Source: Desulfurococcus amylolyticus Z-533 (lineage in GTDB: Archaea; Thermoproteota; Thermoprotei_A; Sulfolobales; Desulfurococcaceae). From it: a DNA stretch of 64,000 nt. The position numbers were made by a program, and so were the translations under genes. The notes below the pieces were generated by a model. The model had not been told where the DNA came from, made no database searches, and saw nothing but the letters and a program-made list of their open reading frames with translations. Shown here piece after piece: positions 26,619 to 35,810 of the stretch (positions are counted from its first letter, which is position 1; each line of letters begins with the position of its first letter). The DNA lies in assembly GCF_000513855.1 (NCBI RefSeq), contig NZ_KI911318.1, forward strand, positions 572,484 through 636,483. Reading direction: 5' to 3'.

Positions 26619-27325
26619 TCAGGGATTTAGCCTACATGTTCATCCAGTCCAAGAGGGATCCAGGCTTCAGCACGCTGTGTAAGATCATCTACTCGCTCGG
26701 CTTGATCGCCGTGCTCACTGCATCAAGGAGCATCAGCTACTCCCTCTACTACCTCTACCCAGCCATGATACTCTCCCTTGAGCTAGCAGTTCTATCATGG
26801 CTGAAGGGTTATAGGACAGTGGTGAATGGGTTAAAGCTAATCGTGGTGTTCACACTACTTGGAGCCATTATATCATACCTGGCTGTGCTGGCTGGTATGC
26901 CAGCCATTCCACCCAGTGAGATGGTTACCGGGGCTGTGAGGTTAGTTGCCTTCTTCCTAGCCTTTACACAGTTATTCCAGTTGCTAAGTGTTGATGAGTG
27001 GAGGTGCATTCTAGCAGCCCTGGGTCTACGTGATCAAGCAGTGATCCTTACACTATTATTGTCGCAGCTACCCTTAACACTCGTATACTTCAGCGAGGCA
27101 TTGGTGACTATAAGCCTTAAGTATAGGGGGAGACGGATGGGTGCTTTAGTGACTCCTTTAATCTACCATACAGCATTGCTGACTCGGAGCAGGCTTGAAG
27201 CGCTTCTACAGTACCCGGTGAAGCCCTCATACTCCGGGTTGACATTGTTCAGGGTGAAAGACATATATCTATACATCATGCTAGCCCTACTAGTTCTCCC
27301 ATTAATACCTGGTTTCACGGTATAA
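26615..27325 (+). CDS. ECF transporter transmembrane subunit EcfT
   Basis: A 236-residue membrane protein linking the S component to the fused ATPase. Helices are predicted near 20-60, 75-95, 105-130 and 220-235. The cytoplasmic coupling region contains SLKYRGRRMGAL, where EcfT proteins keep Ala-Arg-Gly-like motifs that touch the ATPases. GTG 26615 overlaps the ATPase stop. The end overlaps the convergent pilin-like gene by about 11 bases. Confidence 0.85.
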   Translation: MIRDLAYMFIQSKRDPGFSTLCKIIYSLGLIAVLTASRSISYSLYYLYPAMILSLELAVLSWLKGYRTVVNGLKLIVVFTLLGAIISYLAVLAGMPAIPPSEMVTGAVRLVAFFLAFTQLFQLLSVDEWRCILAALGLRDQAVILTLLLSQLPLTLVYFSEALVTISLKYRGRRMGALVTPLIYHTALLTRSRLEALLQYPVKPSYSGLTLFRVKDIYLYIMLALLVLPLIPGFTV

Positions 27326-27770
27326 TGATCTCCCTGTAGTAGTCCCTGCCCTGGCTAGTCCTCAGCGTGAGCCTTAAATGGAGGCCGGGACTCACCGTTA
27401 TATCACACCCCTTGATATTGGCTGTATGAAACACCATCTCGATGGATTCACTGGGTTCAATAGGTACTGGTTGACCGGGTAGGGTATAGTGTTCAATCAC
27501 TCTGTTACGCGTCACATTAACATCAATATTGCAAACCCTATTGTTGAGAAGCAGGTACTCTATGTCGGCCGTCCTACTGCCATGATTGCCGATCAGGAGC
27601 CAGATTCTCCATCCATCACCAGTATAGTTCACACTATGCGCTATGACAACTATGTCTATCCCTGTATCCATGAAGGGATTGCCCTGGATCCAGAAGACGT
27701 AGGCTATGCTTACAACTATGGTGACCGCGATTAGAACTGCTATACCTATGACCTCCCCGTCGCTAAGCAT
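27315..27770 (-). CDS. Pilin-like secreted protein with type IV-type N-terminal helix
   Basis: A 151-residue protein. MLSDGEVIG precedes a hydrophobic helix (IAVLIAVTIVVSIAYVFW), then comes a beta-rich ectodomain with two cysteines (NRVCNIDV, IKGCDITV) that could pair. The C-terminus (GRDYYREIIIP) resembles that of the pilin at 28.4-28.8 kb (GKEYPKQITLP), so the two are probably paralogues. ATG follows GGAGAGG. The N-terminal processing site is less standard than in the paralogue. Confidence 0.7.
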   Translation of the reverse strand: MLSDGEVIGIAVLIAVTIVVSIAYVFWIQGNPFMDTGIDIVVIAHSVNYTGDGWRIWLLIGNHGSRTADIEYLLLNNRVCNIDVNVTRNRVIEHYTLPGQPVPIEPSESIEMVFHTANIKGCDITVSPGLHLRLTLRTSQGRDYYREIIIP

Positions 27771-27941
27771 GAATCCTCTCCATCATGATCATCTCCAACG
27801 TTAAATATTAAATATTTCGGTAATACCCAGGTATAGGGCAATGTAGCTTCGGATCTCGCTTGCTAGAATTCATTAATCGAGGTGCTTCCTCCCAGGGTTT
27901 GCTACATGCTTCTTTTTATTCTACACATATAAATAACTGTA

Positions 27942-28217
27942 TTGGTTACAGGAATTCAGAAAGGATTTAGAACCCGCAGCAGGCTCATTAATACAGGGTG
28001 GAGCCCGGGCCCAGATGTATTAGCTTCCTTAATTGCTTCACAGGGCGTTGGGGAGCTTGTGGTGCTCATGGAGAAGTGGCCGGATCCGGATGGATTCAGG
28101 GATGCTGTATCCACGTTGCTGAGGGATAAGTATGGTGTAATAGAAGTTATGCTACGCGTTGAAACAGTGTACTGTGGTACCAGCTACTGCCTATATAAAT
28201 TCACTAGGGCATCATAG
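27942..28217 (+). CDS. Small protein of unknown function (up to 91 aa)
   Basis: This is an open frame between two pilin-like genes, on the opposite strand. It encodes a mixed alpha/beta chain (VLASLIASQGVGELVVLMEK) with two cysteines near the end (VYCGTSYCLY). A TATA-like CACATATAAATAA at 27924-27936 lies just upstream, too close for the TTG at 27942 to be a normal start, so the start may be further in. I do not recognise the protein. It is real-looking but unproven. Confidence 0.45.
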   Translation: MVTGIQKGFRTRSRLINTGWSPGPDVLASLIASQGVGELVVLMEKWPDPDGFRDAVSTLLRDKYGVIEVMLRVETVYCGTSYCLYKFTRAS

Positions 28218-28373
28218 ACCTCGAAATAATCTACTAGCCTATTAATAACTACTCAGTCAACTAATTCACATATTACAGGAAACAATTAAGCTGGATGATA
28301 CCTGCTGGAGGAGAAAGCATTGTGTAGAAACACATATAAAAAATAGCATGGATTTATAAGGTATTAGCATTCC

Positions 28374-28820
28374 CTATGGTAACGTTATCTGCTTCGGGTA
28401 CTCCTTGCCAGCTGCACTGTGTAGCTTTATCTCGAGCATTTGGCCGGCAACATAGCCTTTGACAGCAATTTCCATGTTAACTGTTTTACCCGTTCCAATA
28501 GGTATATTTATATTACTCATGTCTTGGACTTCACCATTGACGGTGATGCTTTGTACATAGCCGGTGAGACCCGATACTGGTACCCCGTTTATGAATATGT
28601 TGTCTATTGTTACGTCTACTGTTCCAACATTCTTTACTTGAAGATATATGGTCCAGCCGTCATTATTTTTCGTAGCGTATGCTGAGACTATTTGGAGGTT
28701 CTCTGTGCCCGTGAATGAGCCCACTAGGCCCGTCATCCATAATGCTACTGCGATTGCAATTGCTATTGTTACAGCTACTATTATTACTGTGGCTATAACT
28801 GGTGAAATTGCCTTCTTCAT
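28374..28820 (-). CDS. Archaeal type IV pilin / archaellin-like protein
   Basis: A 148-residue surface filament subunit. The class III signal peptide is KKAISPVIATV followed by a hydrophobic helix rich in Ala/Ile (about residues 8-30), the hallmark of archaeal pilins (DUF1628/archaeal Type IV pilin N-term). The ectodomain is beta-rich and without cysteines. ATG 28820 follows AGGTGG, with a TATA box at 28856-28866. Neighbouring pilin-like gene 27315-27770 is a likely paralogue. No pilus ATPase or platform gene is in the window. Confidence 0.85.
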   Translation of the reverse strand: MKKAISPVIATVIIVAVTIAIAIAVALWMTGLVGSFTGTENLQIVSAYATKNNDGWTIYLQVKNVGTVDVTIDNIFINGVPVSGLTGYVQSITVNGEVQDMSNINIPIGTGKTVNMEIAVKGYVAGQMLEIKLHSAAGKEYPKQITLP

Positions 28821-28855
28821 CTATCTCCACCTCGATTTATTTATTCTTGGGTCTG

Positions 28856-28866
28856 GTTTATAAATA
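28856..28866 (-). promoter_or_regulatory. TATA box for the pilin gene
   Basis: The minus strand reads ATTTATAAACC, about 40 nt before ATG 28820. This leaves a short leader that carries AGGTGG just before the start. Confidence 0.55.
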
Positions 28867-28915
28867 ATGTTTTACGGTATTCCCATTATATTTAAACATG
28901 CAGCTATTTTAACCA

Positions 28916-30124
28916 TTATATATGGTTCTTTAGTAGTTGCCCCACCTCCTCCGTGAACTCGGCTGGGTATGCTATCACTAGTCTGTCTCCGGGTTTAAGT
29001 ACGGGGTTTCTCGCTAATGGGTATGCTATCCATGTATCCCCTGTTTTAACAGCTAGGACTGTGCCCCCGTATTTCCTCAGCCATACTGTCACCCTGTCTA
29101 GGCTTGTCTCTCTTGACACCGTGACTGTCCTTATCTTCTCCCCTATTGTCTCAAATATCTTGGCGAGGACCTCGCTGTACTCCTCGGGTAGCTCCTCGAG
29201 GAGGCTCGGTATGTGACTTATAGTGTTGGATGCATCAGCTATGTCCTCGAGCTCCTTGAAGAGGATTGAGAGCCCTATGAATGTATCAGGGTTTATCATA
29301 CCTGCCGCCTCCTTGAGCTTGTTTAATGCATCCAGCTGCCTCCAATCTATGTAGACTTCGAGATCCTCCACCTCCCCTATCACGCCTGGCTCGGGCTCCA
29401 GTAGCGTGTAGTGGGCTAGGTCTATCATGAGCCTCGTGTAGTCCTTGAGCTCCACTATGCTCTTTAAAACCTGCTCGAGCTCCCCGGATAACCGTTTCTC
29501 CTGTAGTGTTGCACCGTGGTCGTTGAGCATCCTGATAACGTTCTCCCTGTAACCCCTCACATATATCGTGGATTTTGCTGGTAGAATAGTCTCAGGCGAG
29601 GGGGCGAGCATCGATTTCCCAGCATGGACACTAAGCAGCACGTCGACTGGGTATACGTCGGTGAGCTCTATGACTTTAACTGGTTTCTCGAGCACTAGTT
29701 TGGCAACTATCTCTCCATCCATGAGTAATGCTATCTCATCATAGCTCAGGCTCGGCGCGTACCCGACTAGCAGTGTGTAAACTATGTCCTTGACGCTGTC
29801 CACTATCGTGTCTATTGCTGAGCCATAGTAGAAGGCTAGTAGGCTTGCCTCGGCTCCCTCCCTGGTTCTACCGTATGCCAGGGCTGTATGCATTATGAAC
29901 TGGGCTAGGTTATCGTCTATCACCCTGTTTATATCTAGGACTCTCTCAGCTGCCTCAGTGTCCCTTGAGAAGTACGCGTAGAATGCTAGGTCTAAACTTA
30001 TATCGCTAAGGCTCCAAATAGTCTTCAATATGCTTGCAACGGATACAGGCCTGTATCTCACTCTTGTGAATTTATCGTGGAGCCTCCTATGTTGCTCAGG
30101 CGTTAGATTCCCACTGGACACCAT
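28916..30124 (-). CDS. PhoU-like and TrkA-C domain regulatory protein
   Basis: A 402-residue soluble protein. PhoU-like helical regions (about residues 20-125 and 210-320) alternate with TrkA-C/RCK-C domains: about 130-205 (VKVIELTDVYPVD, STIYVRGYRE) and 325-400 (VTVSRETSLDRV, LKPGDRLVIAYPAE). Such PhoU/TrkA-C proteins (COG3273 type) are thought to sense ligands and regulate ion transporters. It is divergent from an MgtE-type transporter 85 bases away, a good candidate partner. ATG follows GAGGAG. Confidence 0.85.
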   Translation of the reverse strand: MVSSGNLTPEQHRRLHDKFTRVRYRPVSVASILKTIWSLSDISLDLAFYAYFSRDTEAAERVLDINRVIDDNLAQFIMHTALAYGRTREGAEASLLAFYYGSAIDTIVDSVKDIVYTLLVGYAPSLSYDEIALLMDGEIVAKLVLEKPVKVIELTDVYPVDVLLSVHAGKSMLAPSPETILPAKSTIYVRGYRENVIRMLNDHGATLQEKRLSGELEQVLKSIVELKDYTRLMIDLAHYTLLEPEPGVIGEVEDLEVYIDWRQLDALNKLKEAAGMINPDTFIGLSILFKELEDIADASNTISHIPSLLEELPEEYSEVLAKIFETIGEKIRTVTVSRETSLDRVTVWLRKYGGTVLAVKTGDTWIAYPLARNPVLKPGDRLVIAYPAEFTEEVGQLLKNHI

Positions 30125-30208
30125 GCAACTCCTCGAGTGGTAGATATATATACTGTAACCCTCTTAAAAGCATCAACATGGAGTGAATAAGGGTGGAAGC
30201 ATATTGCG

Positions 30209-31351
30209 GTGATCAGGAGATTCGTTGGCTCGCTAATACCTCTGCTAGCCCTCGCCGTGGGGGAGGTAATAGCCGGGTTGACCCTGAGATTCAATATAGA
30301 GTTACTACTAGTGTACCCAGTGTTAATGATTGTGATACCCGGGCTCATGGATCTCCGCGGTGACGTCTACGGTGCCATAGGGTATAGGCTTACAACAGCG
30401 CTACATATAGGTGCGGCTGAGCCAAGGTTGTTCACAAGGTTCAACATTATCAACACTCTTACAGGGTACACGGTATCCCTAATTACCTCGCTTGAACTAT
30501 GCTTCATGGGGCTGGTACTCTCATACATGCTTAACCTCGGCTCCATGGATCCTGTTTCCCTCGTATTCATTGTGACTACGTCGACGATCATTGTTTTCCT
30601 AGTGTTAAACCCCATCGTGTTGGCTTCCGTGATAATGTTGTTTAAGAAAGGTGTGGATCCATCAGGCTTCGTCGCCGTGGTTGTCACCGGTGTAGGGGAT
30701 GCCTTAACCCCTTTAACGCTAATCCTTGTGTCGCTTATGCACCAAGTGATATCATTCATAGTTAAGCTCCTCTTCGTACTAGGCGTGCTTGCATCGCTGG
30801 CTATATCATACCTCTACCTGGCCAGGATACATGAGGATAAACCGGTTAAGGAGAACGCTGTCTCATCCATTATAGCTTCCTCGGGAAGCAGCCTGGGAGG
30901 CTTTTTTGCAGCCATCAGTATTGAGGGATTGCTTAGCAGGGTCCCTGAGGTCCTCGGTGTTTTACCGGCCTTTAATGCTTTAATAGGGGCCTCCATGGGG
31001 CGTCTGGGCAACATGTTAAACATAGAGCTTCATGTGAAAGGCAGTGCTAATACCCGTAGATATCGGCGGGAAAGCCTTCTCGAGGCTATAGCTACATTCA
31101 TATCGATACTTGCAGCGTACACAGTGATCCTAGCTACTAGTGGCCCAGGGATGTTCACCGTGTCAATTCTCTCAATCACTATATCATTCATACTTGTATA
31201 CTCGCTCTCAGCTGTTACAACCTTCTACCTCACCACTATCTCGTTTAAGCATGGCTGGGACCCTGATAACATAGTATTTCCCTTGATGACCACGTTCGCT
31301 GATTTTGCGGGCTACCTCTCTACACTACTGATACTGGGATTAGTAATCTAA
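30209..31351 (+). CDS. MgtE/SLC41-type divalent cation transporter (membrane domain only)
   Basis: A 380-residue protein made of two MgtE-like membrane repeats. The first has PGLMDLRGDVYGAIGYRL and FKKGVDPSGFVAVVVTGVGD. The second has ASMGRLGN and FKHGWDPDNIVFPLMTTFAD. The acidic residues of these helices line the Mg2+ path in MgtE. There is no cytoplasmic N or CBS domain, so gating may depend on a separate regulator such as the divergent PhoU/TrkA-C protein. The start is GTG 30209; ribosome-site spacing is long, so the start is moderately sure. Confidence 0.85.
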   Translation: MIRRFVGSLIPLLALAVGEVIAGLTLRFNIELLLVYPVLMIVIPGLMDLRGDVYGAIGYRLTTALHIGAAEPRLFTRFNIINTLTGYTVSLITSLELCFMGLVLSYMLNLGSMDPVSLVFIVTTSTIIVFLVLNPIVLASVIMLFKKGVDPSGFVAVVVTGVGDALTPLTLILVSLMHQVISFIVKLLFVLGVLASLAISYLYLARIHEDKPVKENAVSSIIASSGSSLGGFFAAISIEGLLSRVPEVLGVLPAFNALIGASMGRLGNMLNIELHVKGSANTRRYRRESLLEAIATFISILAAYTVILATSGPGMFTVSILSITISFILVYSLSAVTTFYLTTISFKHGWDPDNIVFPLMTTFADFAGYLSTLLILGLVI

Positions 31352-31356
31352 GCTAG

Positions 31357-32297
31357 TTATTCACGGTTCAACCCTGGTGCTGACTCCTCAACGCATTTCT
31401 CAGTTAGAAGAGTCTCGAGTAGCTCAACATACTTCAGCCCGTGGTCCGGGAAGACAACGACGACGTCTCCCCTCAGCGAACCCTCCTCCAACAGCTTCAT
31501 CAAGGCATATACAGCTGCCCCCCCCCCCCGAGCTGAAGCCAGGCAGTATCCCGTCAATCCTCGCCACGTGAAGTATCCCTGTTAAGGCCTCCTCGAGCCT
31601 TACGTCGACAACTCTGTCTACTTCAACCATGTGGAGCCATTTAACACCCGTCTCCACCCTCCTGATGCCTGGGATACTTGAGCCCTGTGCTGGCTGGACC
31701 CCTATAGTCTCCACACTCTCGTACTTATTCTTAAAGTAGAATGAGAGTGCTGAGAGATGTCCGCTTGTCCCGAGCCCAGCTACGATAACACTTGGCTTAA
31801 CCCCCTTGCTCATCAACTGGTAGTCGATCTCCTTGGCTGTATATCTTAAATGGACGAGGAAGTTGTAGTCGTTCTCGAACTGGTTTAATATAACAGCATT
31901 ATCCCTAGATGCCTCCACAAGGACCCTGCTGAGCATGCTTATCGTTATAGGTGTTCCCTCCCTCACGACCTCAGCACCCATTGCTTTGAACACGTAGTCA
32001 ACGCATCTCTGGGCTGTGGCTGGGAGATATATCCTTGTCTTCACCCCGTGATAGTTCCCGAGACCAACAAGTGCCATACCAGTGTTAGTTGAAGACGCCT
32101 CGTACAGCTTAGCAGGCTTAACTCCTCTCTCGAGGAACCTATGAAGCATGTACCATACAACCCTATCCTTTATGCTTAGGCTGAAGGGATGGTACCACTC
32201 TAGCTTAGCCCACACCCTTACATCGCTATTGCTCAGCGACTTCAGCTTAACCAGGGGGTAGGTGTATTTCTTGGCACGAGCTTCACGACTGAATCAT
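31357..32297 (-). pseudogene. Cysteine-synthase-like PLP enzyme gene with two frame disruptions
   Basis: The main frame (32215-31530) matches PLP-dependent beta-substitution enzymes: SLSIKDR with the likely PLP lysine, SSTNTGMALVGLGNYHG, GLGTSGHLSALS and GILPGFSSG. A run of 12 C's on the plus strand at 31518-31529 shifts the frame; with 11, the product continues GGAAVYALMKLLEEG to the stop at 31357. Upstream, homologous codons (YTYPLVKLKSLSNSDVR) continue to about 32286, but the only nearby ATG (32297) is in another frame. With both shifts repaired it would encode about 310 residues. It may be a decaying gene, a sequencing error in the homopolymer, or a gene using slippage. Confidence 0.8.
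31518..31529 (+). repeat. 12-base poly-C tract (poly-G on coding strand)
   Basis: A homopolymer of 12 C's lies inside the coding region for the Gly-rich PLP phosphate loop of the cysteine-synthase-like gene. Eleven would keep the frame. Such tracts are prone to replication or transcription slippage and to base-call errors. Confidence 0.9.
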
Positions 32298-32342
32298 ATA
32301 CCCTTAAACCGTTTCCCTGAACCTCGTGGAAGGGCTTTTGGC

Positions 32343-33305
32343 TTAGGTCTTGCCGAGGAGTTCTCTCACGGTTCTTCTAACAGCGTCCCTTGAAGAGAGC
32401 CTGGGCTTCCACCCTGTTGACTCCAGCTTCCTTATGTCGAGGAGCATTAATTTAACGTCTCCGGGCCATCCTCTACCATCCGGAGTGGTCTTCTTGAACA
32501 CGTAGTCAACTCTCCCGAGACCCATTTCCTCCACTATTATATCTGCTATCTCGGTCACAGTCACCCAGTCATGGTTGCCCACGTTGTAAACATCTACTCC
32601 ATGCATGCTATTAAGCTTATTCACAGCAAGATGCATTGTGGCCTCAACAGCATCGCTTACATGGAGATAACTCTTCCTCTGGGTCCCATCACCAAGTATC
32701 TCCAGCCTGGAGGGATTTGTCCTCAGCTTGTTTATGAAGTCAACTATGACTCCGTGATCGCTTCTCGCCCCAATTATGTTTGCGTAGCGTAGTATCAGTG
32801 CTTTAAACCCGTATAGCTCACTATACACCTGTATAAGTACCTCGGATGCCAGTTTTGATGCACCATATATGGAAATAGGCTTCAACGGATGATAGTCCTC
32901 GGGGGTAGGTATAACCGAGGGCTCACCGTAAACCGTTGAGCTACTGGCAAAGACTAGCTTATCTACGTCGCCGAGCCTCATTGCCTCCAGTACATTGAAT
33001 GTCGCGACCACGTTATTCTCGAAGTGTATGCCTGGCTCCACACTCGATATCCTGACCTCAGGGTTGGCGGCATAGTGGAAAACTATATCGGCTCCTTTAA
33101 GGCCCTTCTCCCATTCTCCGCGCTTAGATAGATCCGCCTTAATGAGTCTCACTACCCCTGCATCAATATGCATCTCTATGTTCCTGGGTGAACCTGAGGA
33201 CAAGTTGTCGATTACCACTACCTCATCAGCTTTAAGCCTGTAGACAAGGTAGTCGACTAAGTGGCTACCTATGAAGCCCGCTCCTCCTGTGACAACATAT
33301 CTCAT
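32343..33305 (-). CDS. NAD-dependent nucleotide-sugar epimerase, UDP-glucose 4-epimerase type
   Basis: A 320-residue extended SDR enzyme. The NAD-binding motif is VTGGAGFIGSHLVDYL at the start, with Asp of VVIDNLSSG binding the ribose. The catalytic Ser/Thr of ASSSTVYGE and the YGASK Tyr-Lys pair follow. It probably interconverts UDP-glucose and UDP-galactose, fitting the divergent galK-galT genes. I chose ATG 33305 because GGAGAGG lies 8 bases upstream; 33338 would add 11 non-conserved residues. Confidence 0.88.
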   Translation of the reverse strand: MRYVVTGGAGFIGSHLVDYLVYRLKADEVVVIDNLSSGSPRNIEMHIDAGVVRLIKADLSKRGEWEKGLKGADIVFHYAANPEVRISSVEPGIHFENNVVATFNVLEAMRLGDVDKLVFASSSTVYGEPSVIPTPEDYHPLKPISIYGASKLASEVLIQVYSELYGFKALILRYANIIGARSDHGVIVDFINKLRTNPSRLEILGDGTQRKSYLHVSDAVEATMHLAVNKLNSMHGVDVYNVGNHDWVTVTEIADIIVEEMGLGRVDYVFKKTTPDGRGWPGDVKLMLLDIRKLESTGWKPRLSSRDAVRRTVRELLGKT

Positions 33306-33421
33306 GCTTAATTCCTCTCCTGCATCATATAAGCTCATTACTAGGTATGGGTTTAATAAGAATTACATCAAAGTTTAAAATCTAAGGGGTCTCATCATGG
33401 AGGATCTGGGAGGATGATTTC

Positions 33422-34669
33422 ATGATTGATAAAATAGGTATAGCATTCAAGGAGTTCTACGGTGAGAAGCCATCAATAATGGTCTCAGCACCTGGTAGAC
33501 TGGACTTCCTGAATACCCACCAGGATTATAAGGGCTTACCGGTCTCAGCTATAGGAGTAAACCTTAGGACATATATTGCATTAGCGCCCAGCAATAATGG
33601 AGTCATGGCTTACTCCGAGAACCTTAACGCGGTGGATGAGTTCCACCCAGAAGAGATAACACTGAGGGGTGGTAAATGGTTCGGCGACTATATTAGGGCG
33701 GTATTCAAGGTCTTCACTGAGGAAGGATACAGGATCAAGGGGTTCAAGGCATATATTGCAAGCAATATACCCGTCGCCTCAGGGCTGGCGAGCAGTGCAG
33801 CCCTGGAAGTAGCTGTCGCCTGGGGTATAAGCGAGCTCAACGGGCTTGGGCTTAGTAGGAAGGATATAGCTGAGTATGCCTTCAAAGCCGAGAGCAAGGT
33901 CATGGGTATACCCTGCGGGAGACTAGACCAGTATGGTTCAGCCTTCGGCGGTGTAACGTTGATACATACAAGGCCCCCGTACAATGTTGAGGAACTCGGG
34001 TTCAGAGAGGGGGTTTGGCTCGTAGTGGACTCCGGGATCAGGCACTCGACAGCCGATATCCATCCACGTGTACAGGGTGAGATAGATAGGGCATTAAACG
34101 AGTTAATGAGTATTGTTCCCCCGGGCTTGAAGAGCAAGCTGGGGTATAGGTACTGGGAGCCGAGGTGGGAGGAGCTCACACTAGACGAGCTCACCCCATA
34201 CCTTGATAACGTGAATAGGACTGGGGCTAGGAAGATAGAGTTCACGATTAGAATGCATTCATCCACGATGCTAGCGGTTAAGGCGTTAAAGGGGTTTAAG
34301 CCCACGGTTGGTGAGGTTGTAGAGGTCCTCGGTAGTGAATTAGCGGAGCCTGAAAAGGTGAGGTCTATTCTCTCCAGTAATACATGGAGACTGGAGCTAA
34401 TAGGCTTAGTAATGAATCATCAGCATTACTTACTTAGCAAGCTATATGATGTAAGCCTCCCAGAGATAGATAGGATAGTTGAGGAAATGAATAAGCTTGG
34501 AGCACTGGGGGCCAAGCTCTCGGGAGCGGGGCTAGGCGGCTCCGTTATAGCTTTATGCAGGGATAGGGATACTGCTGGGAAAGCACTTAAAGGAGTCCTG
34601 GATTGCTGCGCACCCCGTGGATGGATAGTTGAGATAGATGAGGGAGTTAAAACGCATGGAGACAGGTGA
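33422..34669 (+). CDS. galK: Galactokinase (GHMP kinase family)
   Basis: Phosphorylates galactose at C1, the first step of the Leloir route. The 415-residue protein has the substrate motif GRLDFLNTHQDYKGLPV near residue 25 (galactokinases usually have GRVNLIGEHTDY), the GHMP ATP loop PVASGLASSAAL, catalytic DQYGSAFGG, and C-terminal GAKLSGAGLGGSV. The variant first motif is common to archaeal enzymes but leaves the sugar specificity open. GGAGG lies 6 bases before ATG 33422. galT follows 6 bases later. Confidence 0.88.
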   Translation: MIDKIGIAFKEFYGEKPSIMVSAPGRLDFLNTHQDYKGLPVSAIGVNLRTYIALAPSNNGVMAYSENLNAVDEFHPEEITLRGGKWFGDYIRAVFKVFTEEGYRIKGFKAYIASNIPVASGLASSAALEVAVAWGISELNGLGLSRKDIAEYAFKAESKVMGIPCGRLDQYGSAFGGVTLIHTRPPYNVEELGFREGVWLVVDSGIRHSTADIHPRVQGEIDRALNELMSIVPPGLKSKLGYRYWEPRWEELTLDELTPYLDNVNRTGARKIEFTIRMHSSTMLAVKALKGFKPTVGEVVEVLGSELAEPEKVRSILSSNTWRLELIGLVMNHQHYLLSKLYDVSLPEIDRIVEEMNKLGALGAKLSGAGLGGSVIALCRDRDTAGKALKGVLDCCAPRGWIVEIDEGVKTHGDR

Positions 34670-34675
34670 TCACTA

Positions 34676-35653
34676 GTGGAGAGAAGGATCCAGGAGCTGA
34701 GATGGGACCCTGTCCTCGGAGAGTGGGTCATGGTTTCAAGCATAAGGGAGGCGAGGCCCTGGCAACCCGAGGGCTTCTGCCCCTTCTGCCCCGGCGCGCC
34801 TGAGACAGGGTATGGATGGGATGCACTAATACTCAGGAACCGGTATCCCATGCTCAGCGATACCCCCTTAGAGCCGGGGAGGCATGGTTTCTACAGGACT
34901 GCGCCCTCGTATGGGAGGTGCTGGGTGGTTATTGAGACCCCTATCCATGATCTAGATGATATAAGTGATCTCCCAGTTGAACACATAGCCAGGGTACTCA
35001 ACCTAGTTGTCGATAAGTACAGGGAGGAGAAGCAGGATAAAAGGCTCGTCTACTTCCTCTTCTTCAGGAATAAGGGGCGTGAAATAGGTGTATCCCTAAC
35101 GCATCCTCATTCACAGATATACGTACTCCCCTTCGTGCCCGTCAGGGTGCAGAGAGAGATTGAGAACGCTAGGCGATATTATAATGAGAGTAAGGAGTGT
35201 CTTTTCTGCAGGATAATCGGGGAGGAGGAGAAGGAGAGAGTTAGAATAGTATATGATTCAAGTGACTGGATAGCCTTCATACCATTCTATGCTCACTGGC
35301 CCTTCGAGGTTCACATATACCCCAGGAGACATGTAGGCGAGTTAACGGATCTAACCAGTGATGAGGTGACTGCATTAGCCCACGCATTAAAGACGGTTCT
35401 ATGTGGATTAAACAGGGTCCTCGGGAAGCCAATGCCCTACACAATGGTCCTCCACCAGAACCCCATGCACACCAGGTATCCATTCTACCACCTCCATATC
35501 GAAATATATGGCATGTACAGGACAACCGGGAAGCTAAAGTATGCCGCTGGCATGGAGACTGGTGGAGGAAACTTTACCTACGACTCCACCCCGGAGTATG
35601 TTGCAGAATTATTGAGGAAGGCTATTAGGGAGAATAAGTGTGGACACACATAG
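34676..35653 (+). CDS. galT: Galactose-1-phosphate uridylyltransferase
   Basis: Transfers UMP from UDP-glucose to galactose-1-phosphate. The 325-residue HIT-superfamily enzyme has the active-site histidine motif THPHSQIY and zinc ligands in GFCPFCPG plus later histidines (FYHLHIEIYG). A second Cys pair is in ECLFCRI. GTG 34676 follows GGTGAT by 5 bases, right behind galK, so the two form an operon divergent from the epimerase. This completes a Leloir pathway in one locus. Confidence 0.93.
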   Translation: MERRIQELRWDPVLGEWVMVSSIREARPWQPEGFCPFCPGAPETGYGWDALILRNRYPMLSDTPLEPGRHGFYRTAPSYGRCWVVIETPIHDLDDISDLPVEHIARVLNLVVDKYREEKQDKRLVYFLFFRNKGREIGVSLTHPHSQIYVLPFVPVRVQREIENARRYYNESKECLFCRIIGEEEKERVRIVYDSSDWIAFIPFYAHWPFEVHIYPRRHVGELTDLTSDEVTALAHALKTVLCGLNRVLGKPMPYTMVLHQNPMHTRYPFYHLHIEIYGMYRTTGKLKYAAGMETGGGNFTYDSTPEYVAELLRKAIRENKCGHT

Positions 35654-35757
35654 CTAGTTAAGTTTTCAACCTCGTGTGCACATAGCAGGGGGAAGACAAA
35701 AAGGTGTAATGATGGATAACGTGGATTTCTACGGTGTAAAACTACTCCTAAGCAGTA

Positions 35758-35810
35758 GGGTTCGGGTCTGGTGAATACCTGTAATTGCCTGCTTCACCCC
35801 CTTATTTCTT
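35758..35810 (+). repeat. Stretch similar to the oppF / tnpB junction at 1655-1723
   Basis: From 35758 the sequence aligns with the minus strand of 1723-1655. It shares an exact 21-base match (TGCTTCACCCCCTTATTTCT plus T) and an inexact upstream part (GGGTTCGGGTCTGGTGAATA versus GGGTTCAGGTCTAGTGGATA). The rest of the 454-base gap 35654-36107 has A/T-rich promoter-like sequence, a palindrome and no convincing gene. Confidence 0.6.

Noticed and set aside
28218-28373. Spacer between the 91-codon ORF and the pilin gene as a possible RNA gene
   Set aside because: A/T-rich with no stable stem or box motifs that I could see.
33688-34305. 205-codon minus-strand ORF opposite galK
   Set aside because: Lies fully within galK, which has clear kinase motifs; low-complexity Ser/Leu composition of the reverse frame is a shadow effect.
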